DNA of 64,000 nt from Betaproteobacteria bacterium (GTDB taxonomy: Bacteria > Pseudomonadota > Gammaproteobacteria > Burkholderiales > CAIKXV01): NCBI GenBank assembly GCA_947458265.1, contig CANGYF010000020.1:1-64000 (forward strand), given 5' to 3'. Shown one piece after another: positions 55,688-63,103 of the stretch. The first letter of the stretch is position 1; each line of letters starts with the position of its first letter. The position numbers and the translations under genes were made by a program. The notes under the pieces are model-generated. The model was not told where the DNA came from, made no database searches, and saw only the letters and a list, made by a program, of their open reading frames with translations.

Positions 55688-56540
55688 CGGGCGTCCAGGT
55701 CGCGCGCGCGCGGCGTGCCGAGTGGCACTGCATGTTGACCGCCACCGGGTTCATCGTGATGTGCGTCGCCGCGAGTTCGATGTGCACCGCGAACGAGGTC
55801 GCATCACCGCCCAGCCCCTGCGGGCCGACGCCGAGCCGGTTCACCGCCTCGGTGAGCTGCTGCTCCAGCTTCGCGCCCTCGGCATCGCTGCAGCGGGTGC
55901 CAAGCGCGCGCGTGGCCGCCACCTTGGACAGGTGAACGCACAGGTCGCCGGTGCCGCCCACGCCGACGCCAACGATGGTCGGCGGACAGGTCTTGCCGCC
56001 GGCATTGAGCACGCAGTCGATGACGAAGGTCTTGATCGCGTCGATGCCGTCGGCCGGGATCGCCATGTGCAGGAAGGTGTTGTTCTCCGACCCGCTGCCC
56101 TTGGGGATCATCTCGATGGACAGGCGGTCCTGCGCATCGACGAAGTCGATGTTGATCACCGGCACCAGCGGCCCGCACGACGTCTGCTCGTTCACGCGGG
56201 TCAGCGGATGCACGACCGAGGAACGCAGCGGGTACTCGGTGGTCGCCCGCTCGCAACCCTTGCGGATCGCCTGCTTCAGCGCGAACCCGTCGAGCTGGAC
56301 ATTACGCCCGATCTCGACGTTGTAGATCGGCAGGCCGGTGTCCTGGCAGAGCAGGTTGTCTGTGGACTCCGCAACGGTGATGTTGCGGATCATCGTCGCC
56401 AGCACCGACTGCCCGGTCGCGTTCGTCTCGCGCTTCACCAGGCCGGTGAAGCCTTCCTTGATGTCCGGCGGGAGCACCTTGAGCGCCCGGATATAGAGCT
56501 CCTTGGCGGCGTCTTCCACCTGCTTGAGGTCGATCTGCAT
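55665..56540 (-). CDS. Class I fumarase/tartrate dehydratase alpha subunit
   Basis: 291 aa, typical for a separate alpha subunit. Three cluster-binding Cys are recognisable: LLCQDTGLPIYNVEIG, GKTCPPTIVGVGVGGTGD and VNMQCHSARRA. SVVHPLTRVNEQTSCGPLVP and IPKGSGSENNTFLHM are family signatures. With the beta subunit it forms an oxygen-sensitive [4Fe-4S] hydratase. Fumarase, L-tartrate dehydratase and related hydratases share these motifs, so the substrate is open. Starts 63 bases after the Bug gene stop. Confidence 0.92.
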   Translation of the reverse strand: MQIDLKQVEDAAKELYIRALKVLPPDIKEGFTGLVKRETNATGQSVLATMIRNITVAESTDNLLCQDTGLPIYNVEIGRNVQLDGFALKQAIRKGCERATTEYPLRSSVVHPLTRVNEQTSCGPLVPVINIDFVDAQDRLSIEMIPKGSGSENNTFLHMAIPADGIDAIKTFVIDCVLNAGGKTCPPTIVGVGVGGTGDLCVHLSKVAATRALGTRCSDAEGAKLEQQLTEAVNRLGVGPQGLGGDATSFAVHIELAATHITMNPVAVNMQCHSARRARATWTPDGLAWGF

Positions 56541-56603
56541 GCAGTTCCCGTGCGCGCGTGGGTACGCAGTGAGTCCGTACGCGGTAAGTCCGTGACCGGC
56601 GAA

Positions 56604-57590
56604 TCAGTTCGCGGTGATCTTCCGCTCGCGGATGATCCGGCCCCAGCGGGCGATCTCCGAACGGATGTACTTGTTGAATTCATCGGGACCATTGCCGACG
56701 GCTTCCATCCCCAGGCCCAGGACACGATCGCGGAAGGTGCCGCCTGCCGTGACCTTCGCGATGTCCTCTGCCACCCGGTTGACCAGCGGCGCGGGCGTGC
56801 CGGTCACCACTGCGACGCCGAACCAGCCGAGGTTCTCGAAGCCGGTGATGCCGGCTTCAGACACCGTCGGCACGTCGGGCAGCGACGGCGAACGCTTCGG
56901 ACCGGTGACTGCCAGCGCACGCAGCTTGCGGTCGCGCAGGAAGTTGATCGCAGCGCCGAGGTTCGGTGCTGCCCAGTCGATCTGGCCGCCCATCAGGTCG
57001 GTGATCGCGACCACTTCGCCCTTGTAGGGAACGTGGACGGAATCCATCTTTGCGAAGAACTCGAAGCTCTCCGCCGCGAGGTGCACCTGGCTGCCGACGC
57101 CGGCCGACCCGTAGCTCAGCTTGCCGGGGGCGGCGCGCACCGCGGTGACGAGGTCCATCAGCGTGTTGAACTTCGAGTTCGGCCCGACCGCGATCACCAT
57201 CGGACCGCTCGCCACCAGCGACACGCCGGTCAGGTCGCGGCCCGGGTCATGGCTCATCTTGCGGTACATGTGCTGGTTGGCCGACAGCACGCTGCCCGAT
57301 GCGAACAGCTGGGTATAGCCATCCGGGTTCGAACGGGCGACGATCTCGCTGGCGATCGTGCCGCCGGCGCCGGCGCGGTTCTCGACCAGCACGCTCTGGC
57401 CCCAGCGCTCGTTCAGTCCCTGCGCCAGAAGGCGCGCGACGACGTCGGTCGCACCACCGGCCACGAACGGCACGATCATGCGTACCGGCTTCACGGGAAA
57501 GGCCGGCGCCTGCGCCTGCGCCGCGGTTGCACTGCCCAGCGCCACAGTCGCGGCCGCAGCCGCGACGATCTTGATCGTCCACCGTTTCAT
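56604..57590 (-). CDS. Bug/TctC family periplasmic substrate-binding protein of the sulfonate cluster
   Basis: 328 aa from ATG 57590 (MKRWTIKIVAAAAATVALG), with AGGAGGA at the right spacing. Signal peptide ends near AAQAQA; the mature part begins FPVKPVRMIVPFVAGGATDVVA and carries NRAGAGGTIASEIVARSNPDGYT and VPYKGEVVAITDL. Sulfolactate uptake in some bacteria uses a tripartite tricarboxylate transporter with such a binding protein (Slc system), so this may bind a sulfonated carboxylate. No TctA/TctB genes are in the cluster. The 110-base gap before it contains one GC hairpin (CCCGGGCG/CGCCCGGG) and a GGGGTCTGACACG repeat copy (57619-57631). Confidence 0.92.
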   Translation of the reverse strand: MKRWTIKIVAAAAATVALGSATAAQAQAPAFPVKPVRMIVPFVAGGATDVVARLLAQGLNERWGQSVLVENRAGAGGTIASEIVARSNPDGYTQLFASGSVLSANQHMYRKMSHDPGRDLTGVSLVASGPMVIAVGPNSKFNTLMDLVTAVRAAPGKLSYGSAGVGSQVHLAAESFEFFAKMDSVHVPYKGEVVAITDLMGGQIDWAAPNLGAAINFLRDRKLRALAVTGPKRSPSLPDVPTVSEAGITGFENLGWFGVAVVTGTPAPLVNRVAEDIAKVTAGGTFRDRVLGLGMEAVGNGPDEFNKYIRSEIARWGRIIRERKITAN

Positions 57591-57699
57591 GTTGTCCTCC
57601 TGGGGCACTTGCCATTTCGGGGTCTGACACGCGGCTGCATCATGCCGCCTGTCTGCGGAATCCGCCAGCCCCGGGCGACTGCCGCCCGGGCGTATTTTC

Positions 57700-58050
57700 T
57701 CAGCCGATGTTGAGCGCGAACAGCAGGCCGGCTCCGATGCTGGCCGCCACCGACACCGCGAACAGCGACTTCTGCCAGTCGCGCCATGGCAGGAACTCGA
57801 GCATCAGCAGCCGCAGGCCGCCGGCCAGGTGCGCTGCAAGCGCGATGACCAGCCCGAACTCGGCCACCTTCACCGCCGGGTTCGCGGTCCAGTCGATGAA
57901 GCCGTCGAGCGCAGCCTCGCCCGACAGTGCCTGGCCCAGTGCCCAGAAATGCAGCGGGATGAATGCCGCCAGCAGCAGCCCGGATACCCGGTGCACGATG
58001 AACGCCCACCAGGCGGGATGGTTGCGGTTGCGCCACGCCTTCGCGCTCAC
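57700..58050 (-). CDS. SDH/FRD membrane anchor subunit (D position)
   Basis: 116 aa from GTG 58050, overlapping the stop of the preceding gene by four bases (GTGA). Three membrane helices: WWAFIVHRVSGLLLAAFIPLHFWAL, KVAEFGLVIALAAHLAGGLRLLML and KSLFAVSVAASIGAGLLFALNI. HRVSG and AHLAGGLRLL are the usual quinone/haem-binding helix patterns of SdhC/SdhD-type anchors. The ORF track hides it inside a longer frame. Forms the membrane part of the complex with the next gene. Confidence 0.85.
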   Translation of the reverse strand: MSAKAWRNRNHPAWWAFIVHRVSGLLLAAFIPLHFWALGQALSGEAALDGFIDWTANPAVKVAEFGLVIALAAHLAGGLRLLMLEFLPWRDWQKSLFAVSVAASIGAGLLFALNIG

Positions 58051-58400
58051 GGAGCCCCCCCGGGCGCATACACGCCCCAGACAGCACGCAGGCCGAAAAG
58101 GAGGAAGAACACGCCGATCGCCAGCACCGTGACCTCGAGGCCGCGCCCGCGCCAGGCGAAGGTCTCGGCCAGGATGTTGCGCAGGCCGATCGGCACGTGC
58201 ACCGCGACGCTGACCACGAACAGCACATAGAACAGCATCCACGGGGTGTTGCCGCGGGTGCGAGCGAGGATCTCGCCGGCAGACAGCCCGCTGCGCACCG
58301 CATAGATCATCGTCGCCAGATGCACCAGCACGAAGAAGCCGAGCAGCGCGGCCGACGCCCGCTGCGCGAACCACAACCAGACCTGGGTGCGTGCGCTCAC
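58047..58400 (-). CDS. SDH/FRD membrane anchor subunit (C position)
   Basis: 117 aa from GTG 58400, overlapping the iron-sulfur gene by four bases. Three helices: FAQRASAALLGFFVLVHLATMIYAV, TPWMLFYVLFVVSVAVHVPIGLRNIL and LEVTVLAIGVFFLLFGLRAVW. Two His in HLATM and HVPIGLRNI are likely haem ligands. As a two-anchor complex it should pass electrons from the flavoprotein and iron-sulfur subunit to quinone, so the oxidation direction would feed the respiratory chain. Confidence 0.85.
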   Translation of the reverse strand: MSARTQVWLWFAQRASAALLGFFVLVHLATMIYAVRSGLSAGEILARTRGNTPWMLFYVLFVVSVAVHVPIGLRNILAETFAWRGRGLEVTVLAIGVFFLLFGLRAVWGVYAPGGAP

Positions 58401-59158
58401 AGTTCCCCCTTCAGCAGCGCGCGCGTGGTCACCCGCTTGAGGCCTGCGATGGCCGAAGTCAGCGGCAGGTGCTTCGGACAGCGCTCGGTGCAGGTCATGT
58501 GGGTATGGCAGGCATGGCAGCCGGCATCCCCGGCCACCGCGGCGAGTCGCTCCCGACGGGCTTCGTCGCGGGTGTCGTTGACCAGGGTCCAGGCGCGGTT
58601 CATTGCCGCCGGCCCGAGGTAGTCCGGCTTCCATTCGACCACGTCGCACGACGAATAGCAGACACCGCAGCCGATGCATTCGATGCCGAGGTCGACCTGC
58701 TGACGTTCGGCCGACAGCGGCGACACGACCGCGAAGTCGTCCTTGCGCGTCAGGCTGCCGGAGAACTGACCCTTCGCGCGCGCCCACTTGTCGAAGAACG
58801 TGCTCATGTCGGTGGCGAGGTCACGGATCACCGGCAGGTTGCGCAGCGGCGCGATCTCGAGCGTACCGTCCTGCGAAACCTTGTCGACATGGGTACGGCA
58901 GGTCCAGCGCGCCTCGCCGTTGACCACCATCGCACACGAACCGCAGACACCCACCCGGCAGGCGAAGCGGTAGGTCAGCGTGGGGTCGAGGTGGCGCTGG
59001 ATGTGGGTCACCACGTCGAGCACTGTCTGGCTCGGCTGGCGCGGCACGTCGAACGCCTCGAAACGGCCTTCGCCGGACGCGACGCCGCCGGGCCCGGTGC
59101 TGCGCCATACCGAGACCCTGATCGTGCCGCTGCCGGCGGGTGGAGTCGACTGGTCCAT
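58397..59158 (-). CDS. SDH/FRD iron-sulfur subunit
   Basis: 253 aa. All three cluster motifs are present: plant-type [2Fe-2S] CRVGVCGSCAMVVNG with the later Cys in WTCRTHVDK, [4Fe-4S] CIGCGVCYSSCD, and the [3Fe-4S]/[4Fe-4S] set CHACHTHMTCTERCPKHLP. Architecture is that of SdhB/FrdB. Upstream it follows the sulfite oxidase gene by 42 bases. Flavoprotein is four genes downstream of the anchors, an unusual split order within one transcription unit. Confidence 0.93.
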   Translation of the reverse strand: MDQSTPPAGSGTIRVSVWRSTGPGGVASGEGRFEAFDVPRQPSQTVLDVVTHIQRHLDPTLTYRFACRVGVCGSCAMVVNGEARWTCRTHVDKVSQDGTLEIAPLRNLPVIRDLATDMSTFFDKWARAKGQFSGSLTRKDDFAVVSPLSAERQQVDLGIECIGCGVCYSSCDVVEWKPDYLGPAAMNRAWTLVNDTRDEARRERLAAVAGDAGCHACHTHMTCTERCPKHLPLTSAIAGLKRVTTRALLKGEL

Positions 59159-59200
59159 CGTGGAGCTTCCTGATCGTTGATTGCGCCCGTCGCGCGGCGA

Positions 59201-60382
59201 CTAGCGTACCGTGACCTGTACCGCCTGCGCTGCATTGTTGCCCATGCCCGCCGTGTTCCAGTCAGGCTGCAGCGGCTGCACCGATCCGTCCGCCGCATGA
59301 GCACGGCACTGCAGCAGGTGCTCGCCGCGGGTTGCGTCCCACGGACAGGTCCATGCGCGCCAGGCATACCGATGCTCGCCCGGCGGCGCCAGCAGCGCAT
59401 CGCGCCATTCGCCGTCTACCGCCACTTCGACCCGCTCGACCGGAACGCCCGCCCCGGCCCATGCACGGCCGCGCAGTTCGACGCGCCCGGCGTCGACCAG
59501 CCGGCGCCGCGTGTACCAGTCGGGGATGCCCGGCGGCAACATCAACGAACGCACGCGCAGGGTGGTCACCGGCACGCCCGGATCGTCGGCCGACTTGCGG
59601 TAATGATAGCCGACGGCCTGCTGGAAGCCGTCGAACGGGCGGTCGAGCACCTCGATGCGCGACAGCCACTTGACGCTGGCCATGCCGTACCAGCCCGGCA
59701 CGATCAGCCGGCACGGATGGCCGTGCTGCGGCAGCAGCGGCTGGCCGTTCATCGCGTAGACGACCAGCACGTCGTCGGACAGCGCCTGGTCGAGCTTCAG
59801 GCTGCGCCCGTAGTGATGCTCGACGCCGCGATCGAAGCCGCGGTCGAGCCCCAGGAATGCGACCTCGCTGGCCCGATCGACCGGCACCGCCTTTTCGAGC
59901 AGGCCACGCAGCGGCGTGCCTGTCCACTCGGCTGTGCCTACCGCCTCGCCGATCCACGGCATGCTCGGATAGCGGGGCGTCATGCCCGCGCGGCCGTTGC
60001 CCGCGCACTCGAGCGTCACGCGCAGCGTGCGCGTGGGCAGCTGCTTCAGTTCGGCCAGAGAGAACGACAGCCCGGCCCGGACATGCCCGCCGATCGACAG
60101 CCGCCAGGCCTGTGCGTCGACCTCGGGGATGTCGAAATGCGACAGCAGGTAATGCATGCCCTGCGGAGTGATGTCGTAGCGCAGCCCTTCCAGCGGCATG
60201 CCCGGATTGCGGTTGGCGAGCGCCACTTCCTCGCGCGCAAACGCGCCATCGACATGCGGCCGCGCGTCGGCTCCGGCAAACGGATTGCCGGAGCCGGTGC
60301 GCGCAGCGGCGGGGTCGCCGCCGCTGTCGCTGCCGATCAGGCCGCCCGCAGGGCTACCCGCCGGCGGCACCCCCTCGCCCAA
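59201..60382 (-). CDS. Molybdopterin-dependent sulfite oxidase family protein
   Basis: About 393 aa; TTG 60382 directly after the suyB stop (one-base gap) is used, though a later start is possible. The oxidoreductase domain has the Mo-ligand Cys in RVTLECAGNGRAGM, plus GTAEWTGTPLRGLLEKA, HGHPCRLIVPGWYGMASVKWLSRIEV, followed by the Mo-co dimerisation domain (about 280-390, VELRGRAWAGAGVPVERVEVAVDG, HRYAWRAWTCPWD). No Tat or Sec signal is visible in the Gly/Ala-rich N-terminus, so it may be cytoplasmic, unlike periplasmic SorA. It would oxidise the sulfite released by SuyAB to sulfate. Confidence 0.87.
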   Translation of the reverse strand: MGEGVPPAGSPAGGLIGSDSGGDPAAARTGSGNPFAGADARPHVDGAFAREEVALANRNPGMPLEGLRYDITPQGMHYLLSHFDIPEVDAQAWRLSIGGHVRAGLSFSLAELKQLPTRTLRVTLECAGNGRAGMTPRYPSMPWIGEAVGTAEWTGTPLRGLLEKAVPVDRASEVAFLGLDRGFDRGVEHHYGRSLKLDQALSDDVLVVYAMNGQPLLPQHGHPCRLIVPGWYGMASVKWLSRIEVLDRPFDGFQQAVGYHYRKSADDPGVPVTTLRVRSLMLPPGIPDWYTRRRLVDAGRVELRGRAWAGAGVPVERVEVAVDGEWRDALLAPPGEHRYAWRAWTCPWDATRGEHLLQCRAHAADGSVQPLQPDWNTAGMGNNAAQAVQVTVR

Positions 60383-60383
60383 A

Positions 60384-61553
60384 TCAGGCGCTCTCGAACA
60401 GCCGGGTCAGCACGAACTCGCGATGGCCCAGCGCCTCGGCAGCCGTCAGGCGGCCATTGGCGGTACGGAACATGCACTCGAGCAGCGCGTCGCCCGCCTG
60501 GTCCGGGTTCATCTCCTTGCGCAGCAGGCCGGACACGTCGACGTCGACATGCTCGCCCATCGTGCGCACCGTCTTCGGGTTCGCGCAGAGCTTGATCACC
60601 GGCAGGATCGGGTTACCGATCACGTTGCCCTGGCCCGTCGGGAAGAAGTGCACCGTGTAGCCCGCGGCCGCGCACAGCGTGACCATCTCGGCCGCTGCCG
60701 AGGACGAGTCCATGAACCACAGGCCCGGATGGGTCGGTGCTTCCGCCTTGTCGAGCACGCCGTCGACCAGGCACTTGCGGCCGATCTTCTGGATGTTGCC
60801 CAGGGCCTTTTCCTCGATCGTGGTCAGGCCGCCGGCGATGTTGCCCTTGGTCGGCTGCGACTCGGACAGGTCGTCGGTCTTCCAGCGGTTGATCATGTCC
60901 TGGTAGCGGTTGAACATGAACATGAACTTCTCGCGCACTTCCGGCGTGCGGCAACGCTCGGCCACCAGCATCTCGCCGCCGGTGATCTCGGAGGTCTCGC
61001 CGAACACCAGCGTGGTGCCGTGCGGGTAGAGCTTGTCGAACGCATTGCCGACCGTCGGGTTTGCGCCGCAGCCCGAGGTGGTGTCGGACTCGCCGCACTT
61101 GGTCGACACCCAGAGGTCCTTCAGCGGCCGCTCTTCGCGCCGTTTCTCGGACGCCCACTGCACGTATTCGCGCGCGGCCTTCGAGGCCCTGTGGATGGTC
61201 TCGTGGTCACCGTGGCCCTCGATGCCGAAACCGACGACCGGCTTGCCGGTGGCGGCGATGCCGTCGACGATCTTCTTGGTCCAGCCGTCCTCGATGCCGA
61301 TCACCACGACGGCGGCGACGTTCGGGTTCGAGCCGGTGCCGATCAGCGTGCGGAAGTGCAGGTCGAGGTCGGCGCCGAACTGCAGGCGGCCGTAGGGATG
61401 CGGCAGCGCCATCGCGCCCTTGATGTTGTGGGCGACCGCTTCGGCCGCGGCGTTCGACAGGTCGTCGACCGGAAGGATGATGACGTGGTTGCGAACGCCG
61501 ATGCGGCCGTTCTCACGCTTGAAGCCCCAGAAGGTGGCCTTGCTCAGATCCAT
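60384..61553 (-). CDS. suyB: SuyB, (2R)-sulfolactate sulfo-lyase large (beta) subunit
   Basis: 389 aa, UxaA/altronate-dehydratase C-terminal superfamily. The sequence [89 protein letters not shown] and [24 protein letters not shown] is what I know of SuyB rather than of altronate or galactarate dehydratases. With SuyA it splits (R)-sulfolactate into pyruvate and sulfite. AGAGGAA precedes the ATG. Altronate-type activity remains the alternative, but the adjacent sulfite oxidase favours SuyB. Confidence 0.87.
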   Translation of the reverse strand: MDLSKATFWGFKRENGRIGVRNHVIILPVDDLSNAAAEAVAHNIKGAMALPHPYGRLQFGADLDLHFRTLIGTGSNPNVAAVVVIGIEDGWTKKIVDGIAATGKPVVGFGIEGHGDHETIHRASKAAREYVQWASEKRREERPLKDLWVSTKCGESDTTSGCGANPTVGNAFDKLYPHGTTLVFGETSEITGGEMLVAERCRTPEVREKFMFMFNRYQDMINRWKTDDLSESQPTKGNIAGGLTTIEEKALGNIQKIGRKCLVDGVLDKAEAPTHPGLWFMDSSSAAAEMVTLCAAAGYTVHFFPTGQGNVIGNPILPVIKLCANPKTVRTMGEHVDVDVSGLLRKEMNPDQAGDALLECMFRTANGRLTAAEALGHREFVLTRLFESA

Positions 61554-61596
61554 GTCGGAATTCCTCTAATCGGGTGGGGGCGGCTACCAGCTTCGG

Positions 61597-61878
61597 CTAC
61601 CAGCGCTTCGTCTTGATGTTGTGCACGTGGGCATGCTCGCCACGCGCGATCGGAGCGACCACCTTGCCGATGTCCACGCCGTACTTGATGACGGTGTCGC
61701 CCGGCTTGTAGTCGGTCAGCGAGACCTTGTGTCCGATCGGGATGTCGCTCCTGGCGACGACCTTGATCTCGGTGTCCTGTTCCATGATCCAGCCTGTCAG
61801 CTCGGCTCCGGACTTGACGCCTTCGACGACAACGACACCCACGCCGTCACCGTCTTCGTGCACCACGAAGTGAATCAT
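61597..61878 (-). CDS. suyA: SuyA, (2R)-sulfolactate sulfo-lyase small (alpha) subunit
   Basis: 93 aa single SAF domain: MIHFVVHEDGDGVGVVVVEGVKSGAELTGWIM, IKVVARSDIPIGHKVSLTDYKPGDTVIKYGVDIGKVV, then the C-terminal HAHVHNIKTKRW, the pattern of the small subunits of UxaA-type lyases including SuyA. It is the first gene of the cluster, with AGGAGG before the ATG, about 43 bases after the predicted transcription start of a strong sigma70 promoter. suyB follows after 43 bases. Confidence 0.87.
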   Translation of the reverse strand: MIHFVVHEDGDGVGVVVVEGVKSGAELTGWIMEQDTEIKVVARSDIPIGHKVSLTDYKPGDTVIKYGVDIGKVVAPIARGEHAHVHNIKTKRW

Positions 61879-61927
61879 CTTTCCTCCTGGGGGATTTCAG
61901 GGTCGGCCCGTGGCCGGAAGGAGGACG

Positions 61928-61956
61928 ATCATATTGAACGGTCGGCGGCGAGTCAA
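61928..61956 (-). promoter_or_regulatory. Sigma70 promoter of the suyAB cluster
   Basis: Minus strand TTGACT (61951-61956), exactly 17 bases, TATGAT (61928-61933): only one mismatch to consensus in each box. It would start transcription about 43 bases before suyA. Confidence 0.72.
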
Positions 61957-61961
61957 ACAAC

Positions 61962-61973
61962 TCATCTATATGA
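61962..61973. promoter_or_regulatory. Candidate GntR operator next to the suy promoter
   Basis: TCATCTATATGA, an imperfect dyad (TCAT N4 ATGA) immediately upstream of the -35 box and in an AT-rich patch of otherwise GC-rich DNA, between suyA and the divergent GntR gene. Confidence 0.35.
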
Positions 61974-62013
61974 ATCCTTCCAACCGGGGGCGGGTTCGAA
62001 TAGACTCGGCGCC

Positions 62014-62802
62014 ATGGGAAAGGACAGCCTTGCCGGCGGGACATACGGTATCCCGCTCTACCGGGAGCTCCAGCGGCGCCTCACGCGCGCATTGTCCGAG
62101 GGAACCTGGAAGCCGGGCGAGGCCCTGCCATCCGAGTCGCGCCTGGCGCAGCAGTACGGCGTGTCCATCGGCACCGTGCGCAAGGCGATCGACGAACTGG
62201 TGTCGGGGCGCATCCTCGTGCGGCAGCAGGGTCGTGGCACCTTCGTCGCCACGCACACGGCCGACCGCCTGCTGTTCCATTTCTTCCATGTCGTGCCGCG
62301 CAGCGATGGCCATGGCCGCCCGCCCGGTACCGAGCGCGAGATGCCGCGCCCGGTCCTGCGCAGCTTCCGCCGGGCGGCGGCAGGCGCCACCGTCGCCCGC
62401 GAGCTGGGCATCGACGCCGGCGCGCCGATCCTGCGCATCGACAACCTGCTGCTGCTTGGCGCACGGCCGGTGATCGTCGACGAGATCTCGATCTCGGCGC
62501 CGCTGTTCCCCGATCTCGACCGGCAGCGCTTCGAAGGCCGCCCGGGCACGATCTACGGCCTGTACCAGGCCGACTACGGCATCAACGTCGTGCGCAGCAA
62601 TGAGCGCCTGTCGGCCGTCGCCTGCCCGCCGGCGATCGCGAAGCTGCTCGGGCTGCGTGCCCGGCAGCCGGTACTGAACATCCGCAGGGTCGCTTACACC
62701 TACGCCGACCGTCCGGTGGAATCGCGGGTGTCATGGGTGGACACGCGCGAACACGAGTACCTGTCCGACCTCTGGAAGAGCGACCCCGACCACGACCGCT
62801 GA
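62014..62802 (+). CDS. GntR family (HutC subfamily) transcriptional regulator of the suy cluster
   Basis: 262 aa from ATG 62014 (MGKDSLAGGTYGIPLYREL); the track's longer start overlaps suyA. Winged helix: LYRELQRRLTRALSEGTWKPGEALPSESRLAQQYGVSIGTVRKAIDELVSGRILVRQQGRGTFVA. The effector domain is UTRA/HutC type (about 90-250: ARELGIDAGAPILRIDNLLLLGARPVIVDEISI, VARRVAYTYADRPVESRVSWVDTREHEY-like end). It is divergent from suyA with 135 bases between them, so it most likely represses or activates the cluster in response to the substrate or an intermediate. Confidence 0.88.
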   Translation: MGKDSLAGGTYGIPLYRELQRRLTRALSEGTWKPGEALPSESRLAQQYGVSIGTVRKAIDELVSGRILVRQQGRGTFVATHTADRLLFHFFHVVPRSDGHGRPPGTEREMPRPVLRSFRRAAAGATVARELGIDAGAPILRIDNLLLLGARPVIVDEISISAPLFPDLDRQRFEGRPGTIYGLYQADYGINVVRSNERLSAVACPPAIAKLLGLRARQPVLNIRRVAYTYADRPVESRVSWVDTREHEYLSDLWKSDPDHDR

Positions 62803-62805
62803 GCG

Positions 62806-62990
62806 TGTAGCAGGCCTTGTACTGGTTCGCGAAACAGGTGTCGCCCCCTGGACGGGATATCGATGCCGTAGGGCATCGTGCACAGGCAGGGACGCTCGAC
62901 ATGGCAGTGGTCGGAATGGAAGTACATCTCACCGTCGGGCAATGCACCGACGTACTTGCCAGAAAAATGTACCGGAGCGCTCCTGGCTGC
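62806..62990 (-). pseudogene. TauD/TfdA-family dioxygenase fragment, frameshifted
   Basis: Minus strand reads HFSGKYVGALPDGEMYFHSDHCHVERPCLCTMPYGIDIPS, then after a one-base shift GGDTCFANQYKACYT. This is the Fe(II)/2-oxoglutarate-binding core (HSD as the HxD motif) and the following GGxTxFANxYxAY block of TauD-like dioxygenases. Only about 55 of some 280-300 residues remain; the rest is lost and the fragment stops at the end of the GntR gene. The 301-base gap 62803-63103 contains nothing else I can identify. Confidence 0.7.
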
Positions 62991-63103
62991 AACACCTGAA
63001 ACACCTGCTCACACATCCGTCGGGCATCAAGGGCGGAAACCGGCCTTTCGGTGAGTAAACTATGCTGCAGATCCCGCCCTGCCGGAGACTCCGGAGCCAC
63101 CCG

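Noticed and set aside
57669-57692. CCCGGGCG/CGCCCGGG hairpin as a terminator inside the sulfonate cluster
   Set aside because: In the direction of transcription (minus) it is not followed by a T-run, so it is unlikely to split the operon.
60384-61878. Altronate or galactarate dehydratase (UxaA/GarD) as the function
   Set aside because: Split small SAF plus large subunit, close similarity to remembered SuyB motifs and the coupled sulfite oxidase fit SuyAB better; no uronate or hexarate genes are nearby.
61990-62006. GGGTTCGAAT resembling a tRNA T-loop
   Set aside because: No acceptor stem, anticodon arm or CCA end around it; it lies in the leader of the GntR gene.
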